Below, one piece after another: positions 18,293-26,924 of a DNA stretch of 64,000 nucleotides. The DNA comes from Clostridiaceae bacterium. GTDB lineage: Bacteria > Bacillota > Clostridia > Oscillospirales > Acutalibacteraceae. Each line of letters begins with the position of its first letter. Positions within the stretch are counted from its first letter, which is position 1. Below the pieces are notes generated by a model, which was not told the DNA's origin, did no database searches, and saw only the letters and a program-made list of their open reading frames with translations. Made by a program: the position numbers and the translations under genes. The stretch is from contig JAEDIL010000001.1 in NCBI GenBank assembly GCA_016292455.1, positions 30,582 through 94,581 on the forward strand. Reading direction: 5' to 3'.

Positions 18293-19384
18293 TTAAAGGT
18301 CTTTCAGATGCTTGCTTCTGCTCGGGTGACGCAGCTTGCGAAGTGCCTTGGCTTCAATCTGGCGGATACGCTCGCGGGTAACGTTGAACGCCTTGCCGAC
18401 TTCTTCAAGCGTCTGCGGCGTGCCGTCTTTCAGACCGAAGCGCAGGCGAAGAACCTCCGCTTCACGGGGAGTAAGCGTTGAGAGGACCTCGTTGACCTTG
18501 GTTTTGAGGAATGTCATTGCTGCTGCGTCCGCAGGAGAAAGCGCGTCCTCATCGGGAATAAAGTCGCCAAGGTGGCTGTCCTCCTCCTCACCGATGGGAG
18601 TTTCGAGTGAAACCGGCTCCTGAGATATTCTGAGAATATCGCGGACCTTGTCCACCGGCATTGAAAGCTCAACCGCAATATCTTCGGGGGTCGGATCCTT
18701 TCCGTCGCGATGAAGGAGCATATTGCTGGTTTTCTTGACCTTATTTATAGTTTCAACCATGTGAACCGGAATACGGATTGTTCTGCCCTGGTCGGCAATT
18801 GCCCTTGTGATTGCCTGACGGATCCACCACGTTGCGTAGGTTGAAAACTTAAAGCCCTTTGTGTAATCAAACTTATCCACTGCCTTGATAAGACCGAGGT
18901 TACCCTCCTGAATGAGGTCAAGGAACATCATTCCTCTTCCGACATATCTCTTTGCAATGCTGACAACAAGACGAAGATTTGCCTTTGTGAGCCTGTCCTT
19001 TGCTTCCTGGTCGTTGTCGGCAATGCGGATTGCAAGTTCAATTTCTTCTTCGGGAGTCAGAAGAGGAACCCTGCCTATGTCTTTGAGATAAACTTTTACG
19101 GGGTCATCAATAACTGCGCCTTTGTTGTCTGCCGAAAGCGGTGCATTATCGTAGCCTTTGGGAATGTCAATATCCATTGAGATGCTTTCGAGCATCTCGT
19201 CTCCGAGATCGTCAACAATTTCAATTCCGTGACTTTCAAGGGTTGAATAAAGCTTTTCAAGCTCCTCAATGTCAATGTCAGCTTCAACAAGAACCGTATC
19301 AATATCGGTTGAATTGAGCTTTCCGGTCGCAATGCCCTTGTCAATGAGAGCCTTGACCATTGCTTTTTTCTCTGAGTTTTCCAT
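18293..19384 (-). CDS. rpoD: Primary RNA polymerase sigma factor
   Basis: The 363-residue housekeeping sigma factor (SigA). Region 1.2 begins with [17 protein letters not shown], regions 2.3-2.4 give [19 protein letters not shown], and region 4.2 has the helix-turn-helix [20 protein letters not shown]. Its expected targets are the TTGACA/TATAAT promoters seen throughout this window. ATG 19384 has AAAGGAAG nine bases upstream; a TTG three codons earlier is too close to that site. It lies 71 bases after dnaG, as in other Firmicutes. Confidence 0.98.
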   Translation of the reverse strand: MENSEKKAMVKALIDKGIATGKLNSTDIDTVLVEADIDIEELEKLYSTLESHGIEIVDDLGDEMLESISMDIDIPKGYDNAPLSADNKGAVIDDPVKVYLKDIGRVPLLTPEEEIELAIRIADNDQEAKDRLTKANLRLVVSIAKRYVGRGMMFLDLIQEGNLGLIKAVDKFDYTKGFKFSTYATWWIRQAITRAIADQGRTIRIPVHMVETINKVKKTSNMLLHRDGKDPTPEDIAVELSMPVDKVRDILRISQEPVSLETPIGEEEDSHLGDFIPDEDALSPADAAAMTFLKTKVNEVLSTLTPREAEVLRLRFGLKDGTPQTLEEVGKAFNVTRERIRQIEAKALRKLRHPSRSKHLKDL

Positions 19385-19455
19385 AGATAACAACTTCCTT
19401 TCATTTTCCGCTTCGTCCGGACAATTATTTATTCTTTGCGGTATTTATCGTGATA

Positions 19456-21234
19456 TTACTTTCCCTTTTTATTTTTTACAAGCTTTTCAAACTGCGCCTT
19501 ATATTCTTCGTCGCTCATTTTTGAAACGTCAACGGTGCTTTGAATCTTCTGCTGCGCCTCGTTTTCAAGAACCCCAACACAGTCAAGCAGCTCCTTTTTT
19601 GTTCCGAAGCAGCCCTCGCTCTGTTTGAGGAGTCTGACAAGCTCGTCCATTTCCTGAGGAGAAAGCTCGCCGGAGAAAAGAGTCAGCTCAAAGCCTGAAT
19701 TTTCCTTTGCGCGCGCGCTCATGAACCTGAATATCCTGCCGAGATGCGGCACCGTAAAGCTTTCCTCGCTCAGCCGTTCGCTGACGGCTGGGAAAAAACC
19801 CGGATTGTTATAAAGCAGAGATATTATTCTTTCCTGCGCCCTGACCGCTCGGACAGCAGTGTCGCCGTGAAGCTTCAGCTTTGTCATGCGCGTCATTGAT
19901 TCACGCTGAATGTCTTCATACCTTTTCTTTTCGTTTCTCAAAGCATTATTCCTTTTCAGCTGACTTATACGCGCGGTTATCGCCGTTTTTTCAACATTCA
20001 GCTCCTCGGCAAGCCGGGACACATAAACCTCAACGGCAATTGAATTCTTAACCTTTGAAAGAATCTCAGCCGCAAGGGAAAGATAGCGAACCTTTCCGTC
20101 CGAGGATTCAAGGTCAAGACCCTCCCGCGCTTTCAGAAGCGCAAATTCAATATCATTTTCCGCACCCTCAATGAGCTTCCGGAATTTTTCCGCGCCGAAA
20201 TTTTTGAGAATTTCGTCAGGATCTTTTCCGCCGCTCAGACGGATAACGCGCATCTTCATGCCGATTGAAGAAAAAACGTCAATTGCCCGCCCGGTTGCCT
20301 TTCGTCCGGCTTCATCGTTGTCATAGCATATAAGAATTTCATCGGCATAGCGCGAAAGAAGATGAGCCATTTCGCCGGTGAGAGCCGTTCCGAGACACGC
20401 AATTGAATTCGTGAAGCCCGCCTGATGCAAAGCAATTGCGTCCATATATCCCTCAACGAGAATTAACGAACTCTCCTTTGAGTTTTTTGCAAAATTCAGT
20501 CCGAAAACGCCGAGACTTTTTTTATAAACGGGTGTGTCGGAGGTGTTTATATATTTTGGCTTACTGTCGTCAAGAACGCGGCCGCCGAAAGCAACAACGT
20601 TTCCGCGCGGGTCGATTATCGGAACCATCACGCGGTTACGGAAGTTATCATAAAACGAAGCTTTTCCGTTTTTCTCGCTTTTGTTTGCAAGATTGGCTTC
20701 ATAGATTTCCTCGTATGAATAGCCCTTCTGACGAAGATGCGTCAGTAGCGCTCTCCATTCGTCAGGCGCATAGCCGAGCCCGAAGCGTTTGATTGTTTTC
20801 GCCGAATAGCCGCGCCGCTTATAATATTCAAGCGCCGCCCTGCCCTTTTCGCCCATCAGACTTTCATGGAAAAACCTTGCGGCCTCCCTGTTCATCTCAT
20901 ATATTCTTCTCCGCCTTTGCGCCATGGAATCGTCAAAGCCGTCAGAGGGCATTGCCATTCCGGTCCGGTCGCAAAGAAAACGGACAGCCTCATGAAAGTC
21001 AAGATTTTCAACTCTCCTTATGAAGCTGACAACCTCGCCGCCTGCGCCGCAGCCGAAGCAATAAAAGCTTCCGTTCTCCGGATAAACGGTGAACGAAGGA
21101 GTTTTTTCGTTGTGAAACGGGCAGAGTCCGACAAGGTTTCTGCCGCGCCGTTTGAGTTGGACATAGCCGGATATAATATCCGTAATATCACAGCGCATAC
21201 GAAGTTCCATCAGAAAATCGTCGCTTATCCTCAT
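19456..21234 (-). CDS. dnaG: DNA primase
   Basis: The 592-residue primase makes RNA primers for replication. The N-terminal zinc-binding domain has C38, H41, C59 and C62 (CPFHNEKTPSF..CFGCG), the TOPRIM catalytic domain has VEGYMDAIAL and CYDNDEAGRKA, and a C-terminal helicase-binding region follows. The ATG at 21234 (MRISDDFL) is chosen since AGGAGGTGA lies directly before it; the GTG at 21243 overlaps that site. It is part of the dgt-dnaG-rpoD macromolecular synthesis cluster. Confidence 0.98.
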   Translation of the reverse strand: MRISDDFLMELRMRCDITDIISGYVQLKRRGRNLVGLCPFHNEKTPSFTVYPENGSFYCFGCGAGGEVVSFIRRVENLDFHEAVRFLCDRTGMAMPSDGFDDSMAQRRRRIYEMNREAARFFHESLMGEKGRAALEYYKRRGYSAKTIKRFGLGYAPDEWRALLTHLRQKGYSYEEIYEANLANKSEKNGKASFYDNFRNRVMVPIIDPRGNVVAFGGRVLDDSKPKYINTSDTPVYKKSLGVFGLNFAKNSKESSLILVEGYMDAIALHQAGFTNSIACLGTALTGEMAHLLSRYADEILICYDNDEAGRKATGRAIDVFSSIGMKMRVIRLSGGKDPDEILKNFGAEKFRKLIEGAENDIEFALLKAREGLDLESSDGKVRYLSLAAEILSKVKNSIAVEVYVSRLAEELNVEKTAITARISQLKRNNALRNEKKRYEDIQRESMTRMTKLKLHGDTAVRAVRAQERIISLLYNNPGFFPAVSERLSEESFTVPHLGRIFRFMSARAKENSGFELTLFSGELSPQEMDELVRLLKQSEGCFGTKKELLDCVGVLENEAQQKIQSTVDVSKMSDEEYKAQFEKLVKNKKGK

Positions 21235-21287
21235 CTTTCTCACCTCCGTCTGAAAACCCGTCCTGTGTTTTTATCTGTACACCGTTG

Positions 21288-22286
21288 TTATCCCTGCCAT
21301 GAAGAAGGGATAAAGTATTTTGAAAAGGTTTTGAGCGCGTAGCCGTCCGTCATTCCGGCAATGTAATCACACACCGCTCTTTCAGTGCCCTCGCGCCATG
21401 CTATTGATATGTATTCATTGGGAAGCTCATCCGGATGCTCGCAGAAGAAATAAAACAGCTGCCGAAGCATTGCAATTGCTTTGCCCTCCTCGCTTTTGCA
21501 AACGGGATTTGTGTAAACCCGTTCAAACATAAACTCATGAAGAATGTCAAAAGCGCCCTTGATTTCCGGATCAAGGCAGATTTCGTCCTTTGTGTTCCTG
21601 ATTGCGGAAAGAACAAGTGTGTTTATCCGTTCGCTTTTGCTTTTTCCGAGAATTCTTCTCACATCCGGCGGAATGCTCTCTTCGCTGAGAACCCCGCCCC
21701 GCTCCGCGTCATCAATGTCGTGGTTAATATATGCAATTCTGTCCGCAAGCTTGACTATCCGTCCTTCAAGGGTGTCAGCCTCTTTTCCGCGGGTATGGCA
21801 AAGAATACCGTCCCGCACTTCATAAGTCAGGTTGAGCCCTTTTCCCTCTTTCTCAATGACATCCACCACGCGCAGGCTCTGCTCAAAATGTCTGAACCCG
21901 TCGTCCATAACGGTGTTAAGCGCACGCTCCCCTGCATGACCGAAAGGTGTGTGTCCAAGGTCATGGCCGAGGGCAATGGCTTCGGTAAGGTCTTCGTTGA
22001 GCGAAAGACCGACTGCAATAGTCCGCGCAATCTGAGCCACTTCAAGGGTATGAGTGAGCCGCGTTCTGTAATGGTCGCTGTCCGGAGAAAGAAAAACCTG
22101 CGTTTTGTGTTTGAGACGGCGGAAAGCGCTGCAATGAATAATTCTGTCTCTGTCCCGCTGAAAAGCGGTGCGGACAGAGCATTCCTCTTCCTCGCGCTGC
22201 CTTCCCTTTGTGTTCCGGCAAAGGCAGGCATATTGACTGAGCACTCTGCTTTCGTTTTCAAGCGTCCTGAGCCTTATTTCGTCCAC
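21288..22286 (-). CDS. dgt: dGTP triphosphohydrolase (HD superfamily)
   Basis: The 332-residue enzyme of the dGTPase family hydrolyses dNTPs to nucleosides and triphosphate. The HD metal site is visible as RLTHTLEV (H79) and GHDLGHTPFGH (H108, D109), with FRRLKHKTQVF before it. The start is GTG at 22286 with GGGAGG seven bases upstream. It sits directly upstream of dnaG, a usual clostridial neighbour, which fits a link to dNTP supply for replication. Confidence 0.92.
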   Translation of the reverse strand: MDEIRLRTLENESRVLSQYACLCRNTKGRQREEEECSVRTAFQRDRDRIIHCSAFRRLKHKTQVFLSPDSDHYRTRLTHTLEVAQIARTIAVGLSLNEDLTEAIALGHDLGHTPFGHAGERALNTVMDDGFRHFEQSLRVVDVIEKEGKGLNLTYEVRDGILCHTRGKEADTLEGRIVKLADRIAYINHDIDDAERGGVLSEESIPPDVRRILGKSKSERINTLVLSAIRNTKDEICLDPEIKGAFDILHEFMFERVYTNPVCKSEEGKAIAMLRQLFYFFCEHPDELPNEYISIAWREGTERAVCDYIAGMTDGYALKTFSKYFIPSSWQG

Positions 22287-22346
22287 AAAACAACCTCCCT
22301 CGTCTCAGTCTCTACATATATATACGGTTTTTTTCGCGCTTTCCCC

Positions 22347-22967
22347 CTAAATTTTTAAATATTTTTCGCCGGTTACCCTGCACCTGATTTTTCCGCAGCT
22401 TTTGTCAAAAATTGCCGCATCAAGGAATTCAAAGCTCTCCGCCGGGATTCTGAATGTCAGACGTACATTTTCGGAAAAATCAACGTCCTCAATAATTCCG
22501 CCGTTCTCGCAGATGAGAGGCTGAATCCGTCCGTAAAAATTATAGTCGCAGGTGACATCCGCAAGCCGGCAAAGCGCAACGGTAATTATTCCTGCGCTCT
22601 CAATTCCGATTTTCGCCGTATGGGTATATGCACGGACAAGCCCGTTTGCACCGAGCAGCGTTCCCCCGAAATATCTCGTTGCAACAAGCACACAGTCCGT
22701 CAGCTCCTCTTTGAGAAGAACGTCAAGCACCGGCATTCCCGCCGTACCCTGCGGCTCGCCGTCGTCGCTGTAACGGCGGATTTGCCCTTCTCTCAGGCAG
22801 TAAGCATATACATTGTGCCTTGCGTCGCGGTGCTTTGCCTTGATTGAGTTGATGAACTCAACCGCCTGTTCGTTTGTCTGAACCGGCGCGGCATAGCCGA
22901 TGAAACGTGATTTTTTGACAACGAACTCATCGCTTGCCGCCTTTTCAAGGGTTTTATAGCTGTTCAA
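22347..22967 (-). CDS. YigZ/IMPACT family protein, TTG start
   Basis: A 206-residue protein of the YigZ family, with the conserved DGEPQGTAGMPVLD and ATRYFGGTLLGANGLVRAY segments of the N-terminal UPF0029 (IMPACT) domain and a C-terminal ferredoxin-like domain. The cellular role in bacteria is unknown; eukaryotic IMPACT regulates translation. The open frame reaches an ATG at 23024, but that part overlaps the rpmE terminator. AGGAGGG seven bases before a TTG at 22967 marks the real start, giving TTG-NSYKTLEKAA. Confidence 0.9.
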   Translation of the reverse strand: MNSYKTLEKAASDEFVVKKSRFIGYAAPVQTNEQAVEFINSIKAKHRDARHNVYAYCLREGQIRRYSDDGEPQGTAGMPVLDVLLKEELTDCVLVATRYFGGTLLGANGLVRAYTHTAKIGIESAGIITVALCRLADVTCDYNFYGRIQPLICENGGIIEDVDFSENVRLTFRIPAESFEFLDAAIFDKSCGKIRCRVTGEKYLKI

Positions 22968-22997
22968 ACGGTTGCCCTCCTTTTTTTGAAATACACA

Positions 22998-23030
22998 AGA
23001 AAAAAAGGCGGAACAATCGAGCACCGCCTT
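22998..23030 (-). terminator. Intrinsic terminator of rpmE
   Basis: AAGGCGG pairs with CCGCCTT around a 12-base loop, followed on the minus strand by seven T residues. Confidence 0.8.
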
Positions 23031-23052
23031 AATTCACAATCAAACTGCAAAA

Positions 23053-23262
23053 TTATTTTTTCTTTGCAAGGTTGAAACGCTTATTGAACCTGTCAACACG
23101 TCCGCCTGTATCAACGAGCTTCTGCTTGCCGGTGAAGAACGGGTGGCAGTTGGAGCAAATATCAACGCGAAGGTCCTTCTTGGTTGAACCGGTCTCGATG
23201 GTTGCGCCGCAAGCACACTTTACAGTCGTCTGTTCATACTTGGGATGAATTCCCTCTTTCAT
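23053..23262 (-). CDS. rpmE: 50S ribosomal protein L31, zinc-binding type
   Basis: The 69-residue large-subunit protein L31. Four cysteines, C16 and C18 in KCACGAT and C36 and C39 in ICSNCHPF, mark the zinc-binding (C+) form rather than the zinc-independent paralog made under zinc starvation. The conserved [20 protein letters not shown] follows. AGAGGTG precedes the ATG. Confidence 0.98.
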   Translation of the reverse strand: MKEGIHPKYEQTTVKCACGATIETGSTKKDLRVDICSNCHPFFTGKQKLVDTGGRVDRFNKRFNLAKKK

Positions 23263-23322
23263 TATGTTTCACCTCTTTCGTCAAAAAGACATTATGAAAT
23301 GTTACTATCAACATACCGCAGT

Positions 23323-23351
23323 ATTGTAGCACACATTATTTTAAAAATCAA
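23323..23351 (-). promoter_or_regulatory. Promoter of rpmE
   Basis: TTGATT, a 17-base spacer and TACAAT on the minus strand, about 60 bases before the rpmE start. Confidence 0.75.
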
Positions 23352-23379
23352 CAATTTTTCTAAATTTTTTTGAAGCGGT

Positions 23380-26300
23380 TCAGCTAACCTCAATTTCCTT
23401 TCCAAGATAGAAGGAGTAAAGCAGCGTCCGCGAAACTTCAAGCCCCGTGCAAAGCGCAAGAGCCTCCTTGTAGGTTCTGACCTGAGAAGAATACTTTTCG
23501 CAGAATTCCTCCTCGGTTTCGAGCCGGTCGGTTTTGTAATCAACAACAACCAGCTTTCCGTCTTCAAGAAAAACGCAGTCCGCAATACCCTGAATCATCA
23601 CTTTTTCATCTTCAAAGCGCGAAAGTGCCGGATATACCTTTGAAATTGGCACACTGATTGTGAACTTCTTTTCTCTCATGACAAGGCTGCTTGAGAGAAT
23701 CCGCTTTGCAAGATCGCTTTCAAAAAACGCTCTGACCTGCTTTCTGTTGATTGAATTTTTCTGCGCCTCTGTCAAAAGTCCGCGTTCAAAAACAGCCTCA
23801 ATTTCGTCTTCAAGGTTGCAGGCAGCGTTTTTGTAATCCGCGAACTGCATGAATGAATGGGTGGCAATGCCCCTTTGGGCGCCGGTCAGCTTTCCTCCGG
23901 AAAGGAACGCAGGTCTTGAAGAAGCAAAGTATTCGCGGTCAACAGCGTTTTTGTCAACCTCCGAGGCCGCGCGCTTGCTGACAACAAAGGAAAGCTCCTC
24001 ATAGTCATACCGCCACGAAAACCTTTCTTCAAGCTCTGAAAGAAGTCTGCCGTCCGCCGGAGCGGCTGCCGTTGTTTCGCCTGAGTCCGCCTTTTCAAAG
24101 CCGTCTGTTATAACAACTTTGAAAGGAAAATCGCTTTCAAGAACAATTTCTTCCCCGATACCGGCATTTTTCCGCAGTTCTTTTGCGTCCCTGTGGCGCA
24201 GAAAAGCGGTAAGCAGCCAGTCCGTATAGCTCGCCGCAAGCGAGCAGGCAAAGGGCGTAATCTGCTCTGACGCCGGGTCAATCAGTGAAGCGCATTTCTG
24301 AACTTTCTTTTCAACGTCGTCCTCGGCGGCGACAAGAATAAGCTTTTCCCCGGCTCTCGTCATTGCAACATAGAGCACCCTCATTTCCTCCGAAACGGTG
24401 TCATCGCGCAAAGCCTTTGCAACTGCCTTATGGCAGACGGTCGGATACTGAGCCATTGTTGCCTCGTCTCGGCGGACAAGTCCGAGACCTTTCAGCGGAC
24501 TTATCACGGCGTTTTTCACTTCGTCGCTGCGGTTGAACTGAGTTGAGCAGCCGGCAACGATGCAGACCGGGAATTCAAGTCCCTTTGATTTATGAATGGT
24601 CATTATTCTCACAACATCCGCGTCAGCCGAAACGCCGACCGCACCGGGAAGATCTCCGCTTGTTTTTTCGAGCCGGTCGATAAAACGGATAAAGCCGGAG
24701 AACGAAGAATAACCCGCCTTTTCATATATATCCGCGTAATCAAGCAAAAGCATGAGGTTTTCTCTTTTTGCACCCGAGCCTTTGACGGAACGGACAATGC
24801 AGTCAATTCCCGTTTCGTCATAAATCATTCTCACAAAATCTCCGACGCTCATGCAAACGCCGACTCTGCGCCAGCGCTCAATTCTTTCAAGCAGAGCAAT
24901 GCTCTTTTTTTCTCCCCTCTCCCGCGCGGCAAGCAGGCAGGAATATATGCTTTTTCCGCGGCAGTTTATACGGAGGTCTGCACATTCATCCGGTGTGAAC
25001 CCGAACAGAACAGACATCATTATTCCAAGCAGAGCAATGTCCTGCTCAGGATTATCAACAACCCTGAGAACATTGAGAAGCAGCCGCACTTCGTTAGCCG
25101 TAAAGAATTCGGCGTCAAGCTGGGTAAAGCATGGAATTCCTCTTTTTCTGAGTGCTTCGGCATAGGTTATCCCCTTTTTTCCGCCGACGGCACGCATAAG
25201 AATACATATATCCTTATATTGTACGGGGCGCTCACCGCCGTTTTCCGCCCTGACGGTGCAGCCGCCCCGAACAAGCTTTTCAACAATTGAAGCAACATAC
25301 TCAGCCTGAAAAACAAGCTTTGCGTCTGATTCGGTTTTGTCAATATTTCCGGTTTCAAGAATATGCAGTTCGCAACATTCGTCCTCTTTTTCACCGTAAT
25401 CTGCCGAGAAAACAAGTTTTTCTTCCTCGCCGTAATCAACGCCGCCCATTTTTTCACTCATGAGCTGAGAGAAAACAAAATTGACCGCTCCGGTTACGCT
25501 TTTCCGGCTGCGGAAATTGTTTTTAAGTATAATTTTAGCCGGATAGTTTTCCTTTTCCCTCTCATAAACCGGCAAGGCATTTTTAAGCTCAATAAAAATC
25601 TCGGGCATTGCCTGACGGAAGCGATAAATGCTCTGCTTAACGTCTCCGACTCTGAAAAGGTTGTTGTTTCCGAGCGCCTCAAAAATCATGTCCTGAGCCT
25701 TGTTTGTATCCTGATATTCATCAATCAGGATTTCATCAAAAGAATTTTTAAGCTCCTCGGCAAGCGGCGTAATCTCAAATCCGTCTGCACTCTCGCGCAC
25801 AAGCAGTTCCAGCGCATAGTGGGTAACGTCTGAAAAATCGGCAAGCTGCTTTTCCTTTTTTAGCTGCGAAAAATGGAAAGCATAGCTTTTCACCGCCGAG
25901 CAAAGACTTTTCACCATCGGTGAAAAAAACCTCATATCGTCCTCAAACTCCCGTTCGGAACAGCAAAAAAGGCTTGGGAGGGTCTTTTTGAAAATGTCCT
26001 TGATTCTTTCGCGGCTTGAACAAAGGAAAGCAATTTCGCTGCTGTCTGCAAACTCTTTCGGAGTGTTTCCGCGCCGCTTCATTTCAAACGCGGCAATTGC
26101 ACGGCAGGTTTTGTCCCAGTCATTCTCCGCGAGACATTCCGCAACATATCTTATCTGCGCTTCATCACTTTCAATTGCGGGAAGAAAAGCTTTTTCAAGC
26201 GAATCACAGCCGCAGACGGTTCTTTTCATTGCCGCAGCCGTTTCCTTGCAATATTCCGCCGCGCTTTTCGCATAATCAATAATAACTTTTCCGAAAACGC

Positions 26301-26922
26301 TTTCCGCGGCGCAGGAAGCCTTTTCATATTCACCGCAGATTCCGTCAAGCCAGCTTTCCGGAAAAGGATAGGACATACTGTGCTTATACATTTCAAGAAT
26401 CATTTCGGAAAGGAAAGCATCGTCCCTGCCTTTGAAAAGCAGCTCAACAAGGTCGGTGAAGCTTTTTTCGTTTTTCAGATACTGCTCCTCCATCGTCAGC
26501 TCCATTGCCTTCTGAGAAAGGAGTGCAAGCTCTCCGTCATCGGCAATCTGATAATCCGGCGAAATATCAAGCTGTTCAAAATTGTCTCTGACCAGCGAAC
26601 TGCAAAACGAGTCAATTGTGCATATCTTTGCCGAGGGCAAAAGCATTTTCTGCCTGACAAGGCGCTCGTCTGAGGGGTTCTTTTTGATTGCTTCTTCAAG
26701 GGCGGCAAGAATTCTTCCCCTCATTTCTGCGGCTGCCGCCTTGGTAAAGGTTACAATGAGAAGACGTTCTGCACTGCCGGGGTTTTCCCCGTTTGTCAGA
26801 CGTTCAATCACGCGTTCAACGAGAACGGCGGTTTTTCCCGAGCCTGCCGCAGCGCTGACAAGAATGCTTCCGTTCCTTGAATCAATTGCATTTTTCTGTT
26901 GTGGTGTCCAGCTCCTTGCCAC
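23380..26922 (-). CDS. addA: ATP-dependent helicase/nuclease subunit A
   Basis: AddA is the UvrD-like helicase and nuclease of the AddAB complex, which resects double-strand breaks for recombination in Firmicutes. The 1180-residue protein has Walker A SAAAGSGKTAVL near residue 22, DEILIDEYQDTNKAQD (Walker B), the helicase motif VMTIHKSKGLEFP-type sequence IMTIHKSKGLEFPV, and the RecB-type nuclease motif VVDYKTDR near the C-terminus. The start is GTG at 26922 with GAGGAGGG upstream, two bases after the addB stop. Confidence 0.97.
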   Translation of the reverse strand: MARSWTPQQKNAIDSRNGSILVSAAAGSGKTAVLVERVIERLTNGENPGSAERLLIVTFTKAAAAEMRGRILAALEEAIKKNPSDERLVRQKMLLPSAKICTIDSFCSSLVRDNFEQLDISPDYQIADDGELALLSQKAMELTMEEQYLKNEKSFTDLVELLFKGRDDAFLSEMILEMYKHSMSYPFPESWLDGICGEYEKASCAAESVFGKVIIDYAKSAAEYCKETAAAMKRTVCGCDSLEKAFLPAIESDEAQIRYVAECLAENDWDKTCRAIAAFEMKRRGNTPKEFADSSEIAFLCSSRERIKDIFKKTLPSLFCCSEREFEDDMRFFSPMVKSLCSAVKSYAFHFSQLKKEKQLADFSDVTHYALELLVRESADGFEITPLAEELKNSFDEILIDEYQDTNKAQDMIFEALGNNNLFRVGDVKQSIYRFRQAMPEIFIELKNALPVYEREKENYPAKIILKNNFRSRKSVTGAVNFVFSQLMSEKMGGVDYGEEEKLVFSADYGEKEDECCELHILETGNIDKTESDAKLVFQAEYVASIVEKLVRGGCTVRAENGGERPVQYKDICILMRAVGGKKGITYAEALRKRGIPCFTQLDAEFFTANEVRLLLNVLRVVDNPEQDIALLGIMMSVLFGFTPDECADLRINCRGKSIYSCLLAARERGEKKSIALLERIERWRRVGVCMSVGDFVRMIYDETGIDCIVRSVKGSGAKRENLMLLLDYADIYEKAGYSSFSGFIRFIDRLEKTSGDLPGAVGVSADADVVRIMTIHKSKGLEFPVCIVAGCSTQFNRSDEVKNAVISPLKGLGLVRRDEATMAQYPTVCHKAVAKALRDDTVSEEMRVLYVAMTRAGEKLILVAAEDDVEKKVQKCASLIDPASEQITPFACSLAASYTDWLLTAFLRHRDAKELRKNAGIGEEIVLESDFPFKVVITDGFEKADSGETTAAAPADGRLLSELEERFSWRYDYEELSFVVSKRAASEVDKNAVDREYFASSRPAFLSGGKLTGAQRGIATHSFMQFADYKNAACNLEDEIEAVFERGLLTEAQKNSINRKQVRAFFESDLAKRILSSSLVMREKKFTISVPISKVYPALSRFEDEKVMIQGIADCVFLEDGKLVVVDYKTDRLETEEEFCEKYSSQVRTYKEALALCTGLEVSRTLLYSFYLGKEIEVS

Positions 26923-26924
26923 GC

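Noticed and set aside
25363..25833. Plus-strand frame of 156 codons inside addA
   Set aside because: Shadow of addA; no ribosome site and no recognisable domain.
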